Shown here: positions 1 through 8,243 of the stretch, one piece after another
Layout: the number at the start of each line of letters is the position of its first letter
How positions within the stretch are numbered: the stretch's first letter is position 1
Assembly (NCBI RefSeq): GCF_023503965.1
Contig: NZ_CP097298.1
Span: 2,954,501 to 3,018,500, forward strand
Direction of reading: 5' to 3'
DNA length: 64,000 bases
From: Brevundimonas albigilva
Lineage (GTDB): Bacteria > Pseudomonadota > Alphaproteobacteria > Caulobacterales > Caulobacteraceae
Notes under the pieces: generated by a model
Told to the model about the DNA's origin: nothing
Database searches by the model: none
Seen by the model: the letters and a program-made list of their open reading frames with translations, nothing else
Program-made: the position numbers and the translations under genes

Positions 1-1159
1 TGCTGACCCTGCTGTCGCCGCTGAAGGAGCCGACCAGCGAGATCCTGGCGCGGACGCGGCCCAACTTCTTCGACCTGCTGATCGCCGTCTTCTCGGGCGT
101 CGCCGGCGCCTACGCCGTGATCCGGCAAAGGGGGAAACCATCATCGGCGTGGCCATCGCCACCGCCCTGATGCCGCCGGTGGCCACCGTGGGGTTCGGCC
201 TGGGCACCGGCGACCTGCGGATCGCGGGCGGCGCGGTCTTCCTGTTCATGACCAACCTGGTGGCCATCGCCCTGGCCGCGACGCTGACGGCGGGCTTCTA
301 CGGCTTTCGGCCCCGCCTGCTGGAACGGCCTGCGCCGTGGCGGGGCGTGGCGGTGGTGGTGGTCTTCGTGCTGCTGTCGATCCCGCTGGCGCTGTCGCTG
401 CGCTCGATCGGGCTGGAGAGCCGGGCCACGGCCGAGACGCGGCTGGCGGTCAACGACATCTTCTCCGGCGCCGACTCGCGCGTGACTCTGCTGGACGCGC
501 GGGCGGACGGCGACAAGGTCACGGTCTCGGCCCTGGTCAGCACGCGCGCCCTGGTCGCCGACGCCCAGGCGCGTCTGCAGGAACGGCTGACCGCCGCGCT
601 GCACGTGCCGGTCGAGGCGACGCTGGACCAGATCGTCGTCGCCGATCCCCAGGCCGCGGCCCGCGCCGTCCAGGCCAGCGCCGCCTCCGCGCCGGACCCG
701 GTGGCGGCCCTGCGCGGCCGGCTGTCGGACTCGGTCCCCTTCGCCACCGACGCCCTTATGGTGGACGGGGAGGGGCGCCGGGCGGTGGTGCTGCTGCGGC
801 CCGACGCGGGGCTGGACCTGTCCAGCGCCTTCGCCCTGGAGAAGGCCTTGAGAGCCAAGTTCGAGGGCGTGGACGTCTGGGTCACGCCGCCGCTGGAGGG
901 AATGGAGACGGTCGATCTGGCCGACGCCGACGCCCGCGCCCAAGCCGCCTGGGCCCTGGCGCGCTGGCGGGCGCGGCCTCGCCTCCGGTTCTGCCGGCCC
1001 GATCCGGCCCCGGCGGTCGGGGAGGGCGAAACCGCCCCGCCGGACGCGCGCGAACGCTTCCTGGCCGAACTGGCGGCGACGGGCGTGTCGGTGGCGGCGG
1101 AAGACGGGCCGGCGTGTCGCGCCGGCGACCGCAACCTGGCGCGCATCGCCCTGACGTGA
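1..1159 (+). CDS. DUF389 family membrane protein, 5'-truncated and frameshifted
   Basis: The reading frame is open from the window edge, so the N-terminus is missing. It encodes the conserved membrane part of a DUF389 (TIGR00341-like) protein: a Gly/Ala-rich helix with YAVIRQRG, then ALMPPVATVGFGLG, two more hydrophobic segments (about 215-400), and a soluble C-terminal tail of about 220 residues. The two parts lie in different frames. Adding one G to the five-G run at 130-134 restores the continuous motif RQRGETIIGVAIATALMPP, so this is a one-base deletion, most likely a sequencing error. A GTG at 149 falls inside the conserved motif and is not the true start. The function of DUF389 is unknown. 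It ends 4 bp from the convergent aroC. Confidence 0.75.
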   Translation, partial: ADPAVAAEGADQRDPGADAAQLLRPADRRLLGRRRRLRRDPAKGETIIGVAIATALMPPVATVGFGLGTGDLRIAGGAVFLFMTNLVAIALAATLTAGFYGFRPRLLERPAPWRGVAVVVVFVLLSIPLALSLRSIGLESRATAETRLAVNDIFSGADSRVTLLDARADGDKVTVSALVSTRALVADAQARLQERLTAALHVPVEATLDQIVVADPQAAARAVQASAASAPDPVAALRGRLSDSVPFATDALMVDGEGRRAVVLLRPDAGLDLSSAFALEKALRAKFEGVDVWVTPPLEGMETVDLADADARAQAAWALARWRARPRLRFCRPDPAPAVGEGETAPPDARERFLAELAATGVSVAAEDGPACRAGDRNLARIALT

Positions 1160-1163
1160 CGGC

Positions 1164-2249
1164 TCAGCCGACCTGGGCGCGATGCCGCAGGAAGGCGTCG
1201 GCCAGGACGCAGGCGGCCATCGCCTCCACCACCGGCACGGCGCGCAGAGCGACGCACGGGTCGTGGCGGCCCTTGGTGCGCAGGTCCGTCTCCTCGCCGT
1301 CGCGGGTGATGGTCTGGCGCGGCGTCAGGATGGAGGAGGTGGGCTTGAACGCCACCCGCGCCGTCACCGACTGTCCGGTCGAGATGCCGCCCAGCACGCC
1401 GCCCGCCTGGTTCGACAGGAAGACGGGCTGCCTGTTCAGGTCCAGCCGCATCTCGTCGGCGTTGTCCTCGCCCGACAGTTCCGCCGCGCCGAAGCCCGCG
1501 CCGATCTCGACCCCCTTGGCGGCGTTGATGGACATCAGGGCGGCGGCCAGTTCGGCGTCCAGCTTGCCATACAGAGGCGCGCCCCAGCCGGCGGGGACGC
1601 CGGTCGCCTCCAGCGCCACCACCGCGCCGATGGAGGAGCCGGCCTTGCGGACGCCGTCCAGATAGGCCTCCCAGTCCGGCACGACCTCGGCCGAGGCGGC
1701 GAACAGCGGGTTGCCGGGAACGGCGTCGAAGTCGATCGCTTCGGGCGCGATCCGGTGCGGGCCGATCTGGACCACGCCGGCGCGGATCTGCACGCCGTCG
1801 CCCAGGATGCGTCGCGCCACGGCCCCGGCGGCGACGCGGCTGGCGGTCTCGCGCGCCGACGACCGCCCGCCGCCGCGATGGTCGCGCACGCCGTATTTGG
1901 CCTGATAGGCGAAGTCCGCGTGGCCCGGCCGATAGGCGCGGGCGATCTCGCCATAGTCCTTGGACCGCTGGTCCTCGTTGCGGATCAGGATCGAGATCGG
2001 CGTGCCGGTGGTGACCGGACCATCGCCGTCGTCGAACACGCCCGACAGGATCTGGGCCGTGTCGCTCTCCTGCCGCTGGGTGACGAACCGGGAGCCGCCG
2101 GGTTTCCGCTGGTCCAGCCACGGCTGGATGTCGGCCTCGGTCAGCGGGATCCGCGGCGGGCAGCCGTCGATCACGCAGCCGATCGCCGGGCCGTGGCTTT
2201 CGCCCCAGGTGGTGACGCGGAACAGATGGCCGAAGGTGTTGTGCGACAT
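1164..2249 (-). CDS. aroC: chorismate synthase
   Basis: 361 residues, the usual length. This enzyme converts EPSP to chorismate with reduced FMN as the last step of the shikimate pathway. Family signatures are plain: the N-terminal [27 protein letters not shown], then [27 protein letters not shown], and the C-terminal [19 protein letters not shown]. The ATG at 2249-2247 gives the standard [11 protein letters not shown] start; the frame stays open upstream but that part is unrelated. It lies 8 bp downstream of the J-like gene on the same strand, so the two are probably co-transcribed. Confidence 0.97.
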   Translation of the reverse strand: MSHNTFGHLFRVTTWGESHGPAIGCVIDGCPPRIPLTEADIQPWLDQRKPGGSRFVTQRQESDTAQILSGVFDDGDGPVTTGTPISILIRNEDQRSKDYGEIARAYRPGHADFAYQAKYGVRDHRGGGRSSARETASRVAAGAVARRILGDGVQIRAGVVQIGPHRIAPEAIDFDAVPGNPLFAASAEVVPDWEAYLDGVRKAGSSIGAVVALEATGVPAGWGAPLYGKLDAELAAALMSINAAKGVEIGAGFGAAELSGEDNADEMRLDLNRQPVFLSNQAGGVLGGISTGQSVTARVAFKPTSSILTPRQTITRDGEETDLRTKGRHDPCVALRAVPVVEAMAACVLADAFLRHRAQVG

Positions 2250-2257
2250 GGCCCGAC

Positions 2258-2992
2258 TTAGGCCGCCAGACGCTCCGGCGTCCAGACCCGGTTGAAGCGC
2301 ATCAGCAGGTCCTCGGCCGCGGACGGCGTGTCCTCGCAGGGCTCCAGGGTGACGATCAGCCGGCCCGCCGGTCGCGACCCGCGCGCCGGCAGGCCCAGGC
2401 CGCGAAGGCTCAGGCGCACGGGCGACTGCAAGCCCGGCGTGATCCACGCCGAGCGCAGGCCGGCGTGGGTCTGGATTTCGAGGCGCCCGCCGTCGGCCAG
2501 GATGCGCTCGCTGGCCGGGGCGGTCATGAACAGATCGTCGCCCATGACCGACAGGCCCTCGGCCGGACGGATCAGGACGCGCAGGTAAAGGTCGCCGCCG
2601 TCGGGGGCCGCGCCCCTCAGGCGCAGATGCTGGCCGGTTCGCATCCCGGCGGGAACGGAAAGGCGCAGGCGACGGCCGCCCAGCCGAATGTCGATCCGGG
2701 CGCCGTTCACGGCCTGGCGCGGCGTCAGGGTCGCGACGGGCGGCGGGGCGGCGCGCACCACCGGCGCGGCCAGGGCCAGCCGCGCCGAACCCTGCGCCTG
2801 CAGCAGCCGATAGGCGGCGATGACTTGACGAAAACGCTCGGCGTCGCCGCCGGCCCGATCCGGGCGCGCCGTCTTCACGGCGTTGCGGAAGGCCGTCTTC
2901 AACGACGCGGCGTCGTGCTCCGCACTCTCCAGGCCCAGCAACGCCAGGGCGTCGCGGACGGCGGGATCGGACACGGAAGGAAACGCGCGCAT
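2258..2992 (-). CDS. DnaJ-like protein with degenerate J domain and DnaJ C-terminal domain
   Basis: 244 residues. Residues 10-65 look like a J domain (helix, loop, helix ending AYRLLQ), but the catalytic HPD tripeptide reads RPD (residues 43-45, context [10 protein letters not shown]). From about residue 85 it has a substrate-binding fold of the DnaJ C-terminal type ([36 protein letters not shown], then GDLYLRVLI and [11 protein letters not shown]). There is no Cys-rich zinc domain, as in CbpA-type proteins. HPD is required to stimulate DnaK ATPase, so this copy may bind clients without driving DnaK; that is inference. It lies just upstream of aroC and is divergent from pdxH across 109 bp. 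Confidence 0.75.
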   Translation of the reverse strand: MRAFPSVSDPAVRDALALLGLESAEHDAASLKTAFRNAVKTARPDRAGGDAERFRQVIAAYRLLQAQGSARLALAAPVVRAAPPPVATLTPRQAVNGARIDIRLGGRRLRLSVPAGMRTGQHLRLRGAAPDGGDLYLRVLIRPAEGLSVMGDDLFMTAPASERILADGGRLEIQTHAGLRSAWITPGLQSPVRLSLRGLGLPARGSRPAGRLIVTLEPCEDTPSAAEDLLMRFNRVWTPERLAA

Positions 2993-3101
2993 GGCCCGGA
3001 CTGTGGCGCGACATGGTCAAGAGCCGGTTAACCGCGATGGCGGAAAGCCGCCTTTGATCCGCATCATTTCCTCGATGCGGGGAAGGGGCTAGACCGACGG
3101 C

Positions 3102-3776
3102 ATGACCGCCCCCGTGATCCCGCCCAGCCCGTCGCGCGAGGAATACGCCCGCGACTACGCCGCCGCCCTGGCCGCCAACAGCGACGACGCCGCCTTCGAG
3201 CGGGCCGAGCCGGTCGGCCTGTTCGTCGACTGGCTGGCCGACGCCCGCGCGCACGAGGTCAACGACGCCAACGCCATGACCCTGTCGACCGTCGACGCCG
3301 AGGGCCTGCCGGACGCGCGGATCGTGCTGCTGAAGGACGTCGACGGGCGCGGCTTCACCTTCTACTCGAACCGCGAGAGCGCCAAGGGGCTGGAGCTGGA
3401 CGCCCGGCCGGTCGCGGCCCTGACCTTTCACTGGAAGTCGCTGCGCCGCCAGGTCCGGGTGCGCGGCGCGGTGCAGCCGGTCACGGCCGATGAGGCGGAC
3501 GCCTATTTCGCCAGCCGCGCGCGCGAGAGCCGCATCGGCGCCTGGGCCTCGGACCAGTCGCGCCCGCTGCCGGACCGGGCGGCGCTGGAAGCCGCGGTGG
3601 CGCGCGAGACGGCGCGGTTCGACGGCCAGGACGTGCCCCGGCCCGCGCGGTGGAGCGGATGGCGCGTCGTTCCGTCGTCGGTGGAGTTCTGGCGCGACCG
3701 GCCGTTCCGCCTGCATGACCGGATGCGGTTCGATCGCGACGGCGACGGCTGGCGCAAGACCCGGCTGTGGCCCTGA
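3102..3776 (+). CDS. pdxH: pyridoxamine 5'-phosphate oxidase
   Basis: 224 residues. This FMN enzyme oxidises pyridoxamine or pyridoxine 5'-phosphate to PLP in the cytosol. Visible signatures are [34 protein letters not shown] (phosphate and FMN contacts), [26 protein letters not shown], and the C-terminal [11 protein letters not shown] followed by RLHDRMRF and WRKTRLWP, which is diagnostic. PLP is the cofactor of both cysteine desulfurases encoded further right in the window. The ATG at 3102 is preceded by a purine-rich GGGGAAGGGG stretch. Confidence 0.95.
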   Translation: MTAPVIPPSPSREEYARDYAAALAANSDDAAFERAEPVGLFVDWLADARAHEVNDANAMTLSTVDAEGLPDARIVLLKDVDGRGFTFYSNRESAKGLELDARPVAALTFHWKSLRRQVRVRGAVQPVTADEADAYFASRARESRIGAWASDQSRPLPDRAALEAAVARETARFDGQDVPRPARWSGWRVVPSSVEFWRDRPFRLHDRMRFDRDGDGWRKTRLWP

Positions 3777-3851
3777 TCGGGATCGCCCCTTTCCCTTTCG
3801 GCGCGGGGCCTCTATGTCCGCCCCTCACTTTACGTATCGCTGGAGATCGCG

Positions 3852-4974
3852 ATGAGACCGGATGTCGAGGCCATGAAGGCCGACATCGAGCAGAGCGTCG
3901 CTCTGCTCAGGAGGCGACTTTGACTGGGATGTCGCTCTAAGGAAGCTCGACGAGCTGAACGCGCGGGTCGAGGACCCGACCCTTTGGGACAACCCCGACG
4001 AGGCCCAGGCCGTCAGCCGCGACCGTTCGCGCCTGGAAGGCCAGGTCAACGCCGTCAGGGAGATGGAGCAGGGGCTGGAGGACGGCGTCATGCTGGCCGA
4101 GATGGCGGACGACGAGGGCGACGAGGCCGCTCTCGAAGACGCCCGCGCCCAGCTGAAGGCCATCAAGGACCGCGCCGCGCGCGCCGAGCTGGAAGCCCTG
4201 CTGTCGGGCGAGGCGGACGGCAACGACGCCTATCTGGAAGTCAACTCCGGCGCGGGCGGCACCGAGTCGAACGACTGGGCCGGCATGCTGCTGCGGATGT
4301 ATTCGCGCTGGGCCAAGGCGCACGGCTATGAGGTCGAGATCGAGGCGGAGGAAGGCGGCGAACAGGCCGGCATCAAGTCCGCCACGATCCAGGTGAAGGG
4401 CCCCAACGCCTATGGCTGGCTGAAGTCGGAATCGGGCGTTCACCGCCTGGTGCGCATCAGCCCCTATGACGCGGCCGCCAAGCGGCACACCAGCTTCGCC
4501 TCCATCGGGGTGTCGCCGGTGGTGGACGACGCGATCGAGATCGACATCAACCCGGCGGACGTCCGCACCGACACCTACCGGGCCTCGGGCGCGGGCGGGC
4601 AGCACATCAACAAGACCGACTCGGCGGTGCGCCTGACGCACGTGCCCACCAACACCGTCGTGGCCTGCCAGGCCGGGCGGTCGCAGCACCAGAACCGCGA
4701 ACAGGCCTGGAAGATGCTGCGCGCGCGCCTCTACGAGCTTGAGCTTCAGAAGCGCGAGGCGGCGGCCCAGGCGCTGGCGGACGCCAAGACCGACATCGGC
4801 TGGGGCCACCAGATCCGGTCCTACGTCCTGCAGCCGTACCAGATGGTCAAGGACCTGCGGACCGAGGTGGAGACGTCCGACACCCAAGGGGTCCTGGACG
4901 GCGACCTGGACCAGTTCATGGGCGCGGCGCTGGCCGCGCGGGTCGGCGAGACGCGCGGATCGACGGCGGAATAA
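3852..4974 (+). CDS. prfB: peptide chain release factor 2, programmed +1 frameshift
   Basis: 373 residues when read through the recoding site. The first 23 codons from ATG 3852 end at an in-frame TGA (3921-3923); translation then shifts +1 and continues D-W-D-V to the stop at 4974. The protein terminates translation at UGA and UAA. It carries the GGQ loop ([23 protein letters not shown]) for peptidyl-tRNA hydrolysis. The stop-recognition tripeptide reads SPY ([16 protein letters not shown]) where SPF is commonest, a conservative change. The gene ends in a strong hairpin shared with the convergent bactofilin gene. Confidence 0.97.
3909..3924 (+). promoter_or_regulatory. prfB programmed +1 frameshift site
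   Basis: An internal Shine-Dalgarno-like AGGAGG (3909-3914) lies three bases before the slippery CTT TGA C (3918-3924). This matches the spacing of the classical RF2 autoregulation signal. When RF2 is scarce the ribosome pauses at TGA and slips +1 onto GAC, making full-length RF2. Unlike the other frame breaks in the window, this one is genuine biology. Confidence 0.96.
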
Positions 4975-4976
4975 GG

Positions 4977-5006
4977 AAAGGGGCGGTCCGGCGGACCGCC
5001 CCTTTT
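4977..5006. terminator. bidirectional intrinsic terminator between prfB and bactofilin gene
   Basis: Perfect 14-bp inverted repeat: arm AAAGGGGCGGTCCG at 4977-4990, its complement at 4992-5005, then T. The A-run on one side and the T-run on the other make it work for both convergent genes. Confidence 0.9.
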
Positions 5007-5010
5007 CGGA

Positions 5011-5553
5011 TCAGGCCGGGGCCTTTTCCTTGGCGTCGGCCTTCTTGTCGGCCGGCGGCTCCAGCATCGACGCGCCGGGCGTGTCGCGCTTGGCCTGGTT
5101 GCAGCGGCCCTGGAACCAGGCGCCCTGTTCGACCGACAGCTGTTCCTGGGTGATGTCGCCCTCGACGCGCGAGGTGGCGTAGAGGCGGACCTGCTTGGCC
5201 ACGATGGCGCCGGTGACCCGGCCGCGCACGTCAAGCACGTCGGCGTGGACCGTGCCCTCGACCGAGCCGCCTTCGCCGATGGTGACGCGGGCGACGCGGA
5301 CGTCGCCCTTGAGCGAGCCCTCGATCTGGAGGTCGCCGGCGCCGGAGATGTTGCCCTCGTACTTCACGCCCGCCGACAGGGTCGACAGGCTGGTGGAGCG
5401 CGGCGCGGCCGCGGGGCGGGCCGGTTCGGGCGCGCGGGCGACGGGCGCGGCCGCTGCGGGCGCCGGAGCCGGGTTAGGAGCCGCAGGCTGGGGGTCCGGG
5501 GCGGGGGGAATGCCCATGCCGCCGCTGTCGTTGGGTTTGCTCTTGGTGAACAT
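5011..5553 (-). CDS. bactofilin family cytoskeletal protein
   Basis: 180 residues. Residues 1-65 are a Pro/Ala-rich disordered leader. Residues 66-150 form the bactofilin (DUF583) right-handed beta-helix, seen as a run of short turns (GNISGAGDLQIEGSLKGDV, EGGSVEGTVHADVLDVRGRVTGAI, SRVEGDI). The tail is charged and disordered. Bactofilins polymerise without nucleotide and scaffold cell-envelope enzymes, for example stalk-related synthesis in Caulobacter. The ATG at 5553 starts MFTKSKPNDSGG; the longer open frame upstream has no similarity. It lies downstream of bcp on the same strand with a 113-bp gap. Confidence 0.9.
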   Translation of the reverse strand: MFTKSKPNDSGGMGIPPAPDPQPAAPNPAPAPAAAAPVARAPEPARPAAAPRSTSLSTLSAGVKYEGNISGAGDLQIEGSLKGDVRVARVTIGEGGSVEGTVHADVLDVRGRVTGAIVAKQVRLYATSRVEGDITQEQLSVEQGAWFQGRCNQAKRDTPGASMLEPPADKKADAKEKAPA

Positions 5554-5666
5554 GGTGCGCTCCGCATCTGCCAGCCAAGGCCGGCCCTTACCCCAAAGCC
5601 CTCGGACGCGATTTAGGGGGCGGGGAGGGCGAACGTCAAGCACCGCTTTCGAACCCCGCTCGCCGA

Positions 5667-6128
5667 TCACGGAGCCTTGAGGGCCGCCAGCACGGCCTCG
5701 GCATGGCCGGGGACGCGGACATTGCGCCAGGCCCGGACGATGTTCCCGTCCGGCCCGACCAGGAAGGTCGCGCGCTCGATCCCCATGTATTCGCGGCCGT
5801 AGAGCCTCTTCTGGACCCAGACGCCCCAGGCCTCGCACGCGGCGCCGGCTTCGTCGGAGGCCAGGACGACCTTGAGGTCGTGCTTGGCCTTGAAGCGGTC
5901 GAGTTTCTTCACGGGATCCTTGGACACGGCGACGACGGTCGCATCCAGCGCCGCGAAGTCGTCCAGCAGGGCGGAGAAGTCCTTGCCCTCGTTGGTGCAG
6001 CCGGGGGTGTCGGCCTTGGGATAGAAATAGACCACCACGGGCCGGCCCTTCAGCGCGGCCAGGGAGACGCGGCCGCCGCCGTCGGTCGGCAGGTCGAGGG
6101 CGGGGGCGGGGCGGCCGACTTCGGGCAT
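5667..6128 (-). CDS. bcp: thioredoxin-dependent thiol peroxidase (BCP-type peroxiredoxin)
   Basis: 153 residues, the usual BCP length. It reduces hydroperoxides using thioredoxin. The peroxidatic Cys is C44 in KADTPGCTNEGKDF; a second Cys, C98 (AGAACEAWGVW), could act as resolving residue. The thioredoxin-fold strand VVVYFYPKAD and the C-terminal RATFLVGPDGNIVRAWRNV are typical. It lies 18 bp downstream of tyrS on the same strand and is probably co-transcribed with it. Another peroxiredoxin, AhpC, is encoded 4 kb to the right. Confidence 0.93.
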   Translation of the reverse strand: MPEVGRPAPALDLPTDGGGRVSLAALKGRPVVVYFYPKADTPGCTNEGKDFSALLDDFAALDATVVAVSKDPVKKLDRFKAKHDLKVVLASDEAGAACEAWGVWVQKRLYGREYMGIERATFLVGPDGNIVRAWRNVRVPGHAEAVLAALKAP

Positions 6129-6146
6129 CTCACATCTCCGAGCGGG

Positions 6147-7403
6147 TTAAACGGGGCGCACCAGCACGATCTTCTTCTTGCCCGCGGCCAGCTTGATCAC
6201 GCCGTCGGCGACGTCCGCCTCGCTCAGCAGCTGCGCGCCGTCGGACACGGCCACATCGTTCAGGCGCAGGCCGCCGCCCTGGGCCAGGCGGCGGGCCTCG
6301 CCGTTCGAGGCGGTCAGGCCGGCCTTGGTCACGACAGCGGCGATCATGGCGCCGTAAACCTCGGAAGCGGGCAGTTCGACGGTCGGCAGATCGGCCGAGA
6401 CCTGGCCCTTTTCGAAGGCGGTTTCGGCGGCGGCGCGGGCCTTGGCGGCTTCGTCGGCGCCGTGCAGCATGGCGGTGGCGGCGTCGGCCAGGGCCTTCTT
6501 GGCGTCGTTGATGGCCGCGCCTTCCAGCGCCTCGTAGCCGGCGATCTCGGCGTCCGACAGATCGGTGAACAGGCGCATGAAACGGCCCACGTCGCCGTCC
6601 TCGGTGTTGCGCCAATATTGCCAGTAGTCATAGGGCGACAGGGCGTCGGCGTTCAGCCAGACGGCGCCGCCCACGGTCTTGCCCATCTTCTGGCCCGAGG
6701 CGGTCGAGAGCAGCGGCGTGGTCAGGCCGAAGGCGGCCTTCTGGTCCACCTTGCGGGTCAGTTCGACGCCGTTGATGATGTTGCCCCACTGATCCGATCC
6801 GCCCATCTGGAGCGCGCAGCCATAGCGGCGGTTCAGCTCCAGGAAGTCGGTCGCCTGCATCAGCATATAGTTGAATTCGAGGAAGGTCAGAGGCTGCTCG
6901 CGCTCCAGGCGCAGCTTGACGGAATCGAAGCTCAGCATCCGGTTGACGGTGAAGTGCGTGCCGTAGTCGCGCAGGAACTCCAGATAGCCCAGTTTCGACA
7001 GCCACTCGTCGTTGTCGACCATGATGGCGTCGGACGGGCCGTCGCCGAAGGTCAGGAACTTCTCGAACACGCCCTTGATGCCGGCGATGTTCTCGGCGAT
7101 CCGCGCCTCGGTCAGCAGGGGGCGCTGGGTGTCCTTGAAGGAGGGGTCGCCGACCTTGGTGGTGCCGCCGCCCATCAGGACGATGGGCTTGTGTCCGGCC
7201 TGCTGCTGGAGACGCCGCAGCAGCATGATCTGGATCAGGTGGCCCACGTGCAGCGACGGCGCCGTGGCGTCGAAGCCGATATAGCCCGTGACCACGCCCG
7301 AGGCCGCCGCCTGATCGAGCTCGGCCGGGTGGGTGATCTGATGGATGTATCCCCGCGCCTGCATGGTGCGGAGGAAGTCGGACTTGAAGGCTGGGTCTGT
7401 CAT
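6147..7403 (-). CDS. tyrS: tyrosyl-tRNA synthetase
   Basis: 418 residues, class I aaRS of TyrRS type. The HIGH-like motif is LHVGHL (near residue 52), the tyrosine pocket includes [12 protein letters not shown] and [10 protein letters not shown], the KMSKS-like motif is KMGKT (near 240), and a C-terminal S4-like RNA-binding domain carries [21 protein letters not shown] at 7403 is the first plausible start. It appears to head the tyrS-bcp-bactofilin strand group. Confidence 0.96.
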   Translation of the reverse strand: MTDPAFKSDFLRTMQARGYIHQITHPAELDQAAASGVVTGYIGFDATAPSLHVGHLIQIMLLRRLQQQAGHKPIVLMGGGTTKVGDPSFKDTQRPLLTEARIAENIAGIKGVFEKFLTFGDGPSDAIMVDNDEWLSKLGYLEFLRDYGTHFTVNRMLSFDSVKLRLEREQPLTFLEFNYMLMQATDFLELNRRYGCALQMGGSDQWGNIINGVELTRKVDQKAAFGLTTPLLSTASGQKMGKTVGGAVWLNADALSPYDYWQYWRNTEDGDVGRFMRLFTDLSDAEIAGYEALEGAAINDAKKALADAATAMLHGADEAAKARAAAETAFEKGQVSADLPTVELPASEVYGAMIAAVVTKAGLTASNGEARRLAQGGGLRLNDVAVSDGAQLLSEADVADGVIKLAAGKKKIVLVRPV

Positions 7404-7733
7404 GGCGGTGGGTCGTTAGCAGGCTTGCCCTCGGTCGTCTTCCCCTTCGGGGGACAAGCGCGACGGACGGGCGATGGTCAGGGCGAAAAACACAGTGTGA
7501 ATAGTGTGAATCGTGTGAAATCCGGTAGGCGCATACCCCTGGTCGGTGCGCGGCTGCGGCCGACCAAGGGGCCCGCATCATACACCAGCCCCGAGGGGTG
7601 CGAGGTCGATTGGCTGATCGAGCCGCGCCGTCGTTGTTTTTCAAAGGAAAAGCGGGAGGCAATGCGCGTGCGACGGCGCAAGGCACCGTCGAGCCGACTT
7701 TGACCCGGCGTCCGCGTGCGATACCAGTGGCGG
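7404..7733. other. 330-bp intergenic region between divergent tyrS and the DOMON-like gene
   Basis: No convincing gene is seen here. It should hold the promoters of both divergent genes. Visible structure includes a CCCC-TTCG-GGGG hairpin with a UUCG tetraloop (7442-7453), a triplicated 9-mer (listed separately), and an AT-richer stretch around 7620-7655. I could not pick a confident -35/-10 pair on either strand. Confidence 0.5.
7495..7521. repeat. three tandem 9-bp iterons upstream of tyrS
   Basis: GTGTGAATA, GTGTGAATC and GTGTGAAAT follow head to tail, so the heptamer GTGTGAA recurs every 9 bp. They lie 92-118 bp upstream of the tyrS start. A 9-bp period is slightly under one helical turn. 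Regularly spaced direct repeats in a promoter region can bind an oligomeric regulator, but no regulator is identified here. Confidence 0.55.
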
Positions 7734-8243
7734 ATGCGTCTGCCCCTGATCCCGCACCCGACCACCGCCGCCGTGCACGGCCTGACGCTGGAGGTCGAGG
7801 CGCGGCGAGAGGGCCGGGGGCTGAGCCTGGAATATACGCTGGGCGGGGCGGTGGAAACGGTGCGGTGGCCCCAACCGGCGGCGCGGGCGCATACGGACGA
7901 GTTGTGGCGGACCACCTGTTTCGAGGCGTTCGCGCGGACGGCCGGGGGCTATGTCGAATACAATCTGTCGCCGTCGGGGGCGTGGGCGGCCTATGGCTTC
8001 GACGGCTATCGCGCGGGGATGCGCAACCTGGCGGTTCCGGCGCCCTTCATCGTCACGCGGACGGCGCCGGGGCGGTTCGTGCTGACGGTCGACGTGCAAC
8101 TGCCGGACGATGCGACGGGGGCGGTGGGCCTGACGGCGGTGATCGAGCGGCTGGACGGGTCGATCCTGTACTGGGCGCTGACCCATCCGTCGGATAAGCC
8201 GGACTTTCATCATTCCGATTCCCTCGCGCTGGACCTGACATGA
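7734..8243 (+). CDS. DOMON-like domain protein
   Basis: 169 residues from ATG 7734; a GTG at 7716 would add six residues. The sequence is beta-rich (LTLEVEARREGRGLSLEYTLGG, then DELWRTTCFEAFARTAGGYVEYNLSPSGAWAAYGFDGYRAGM), resembling the DOMON-like proteins seen next to DUF1343 genes in Caulobacterales and sphingomonads. DOMON-type folds bind heme or sugar; no ligand can be assigned here. There is no signal peptide. Its stop overlaps the next start (ATGA), so it is translationally coupled to namZ, which hints at a role in cell-wall sugar handling. Confidence 0.65.
   Translation: MRLPLIPHPTTAAVHGLTLEVEARREGRGLSLEYTLGGAVETVRWPQPAARAHTDELWRTTCFEAFARTAGGYVEYNLSPSGAWAAYGFDGYRAGMRNLAVPAPFIVTRTAPGRFVLTVDVQLPDDATGAVGLTAVIERLDGSILYWALTHPSDKPDFHHSDSLALDLT

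Noticed and set aside
7495-7521. CRISPR or replication-origin iterons
   Set aside because: Only three 9-bp units with no spacers, no cas genes, and no replication initiator gene nearby.
5703-7703. Long open frame (666 codons) on the plus strand opposite bcp and tyrS
   Set aside because: It is antisense to two certain genes, Gly/His/Gln-rich, and typical of the spurious open frames produced by high GC.
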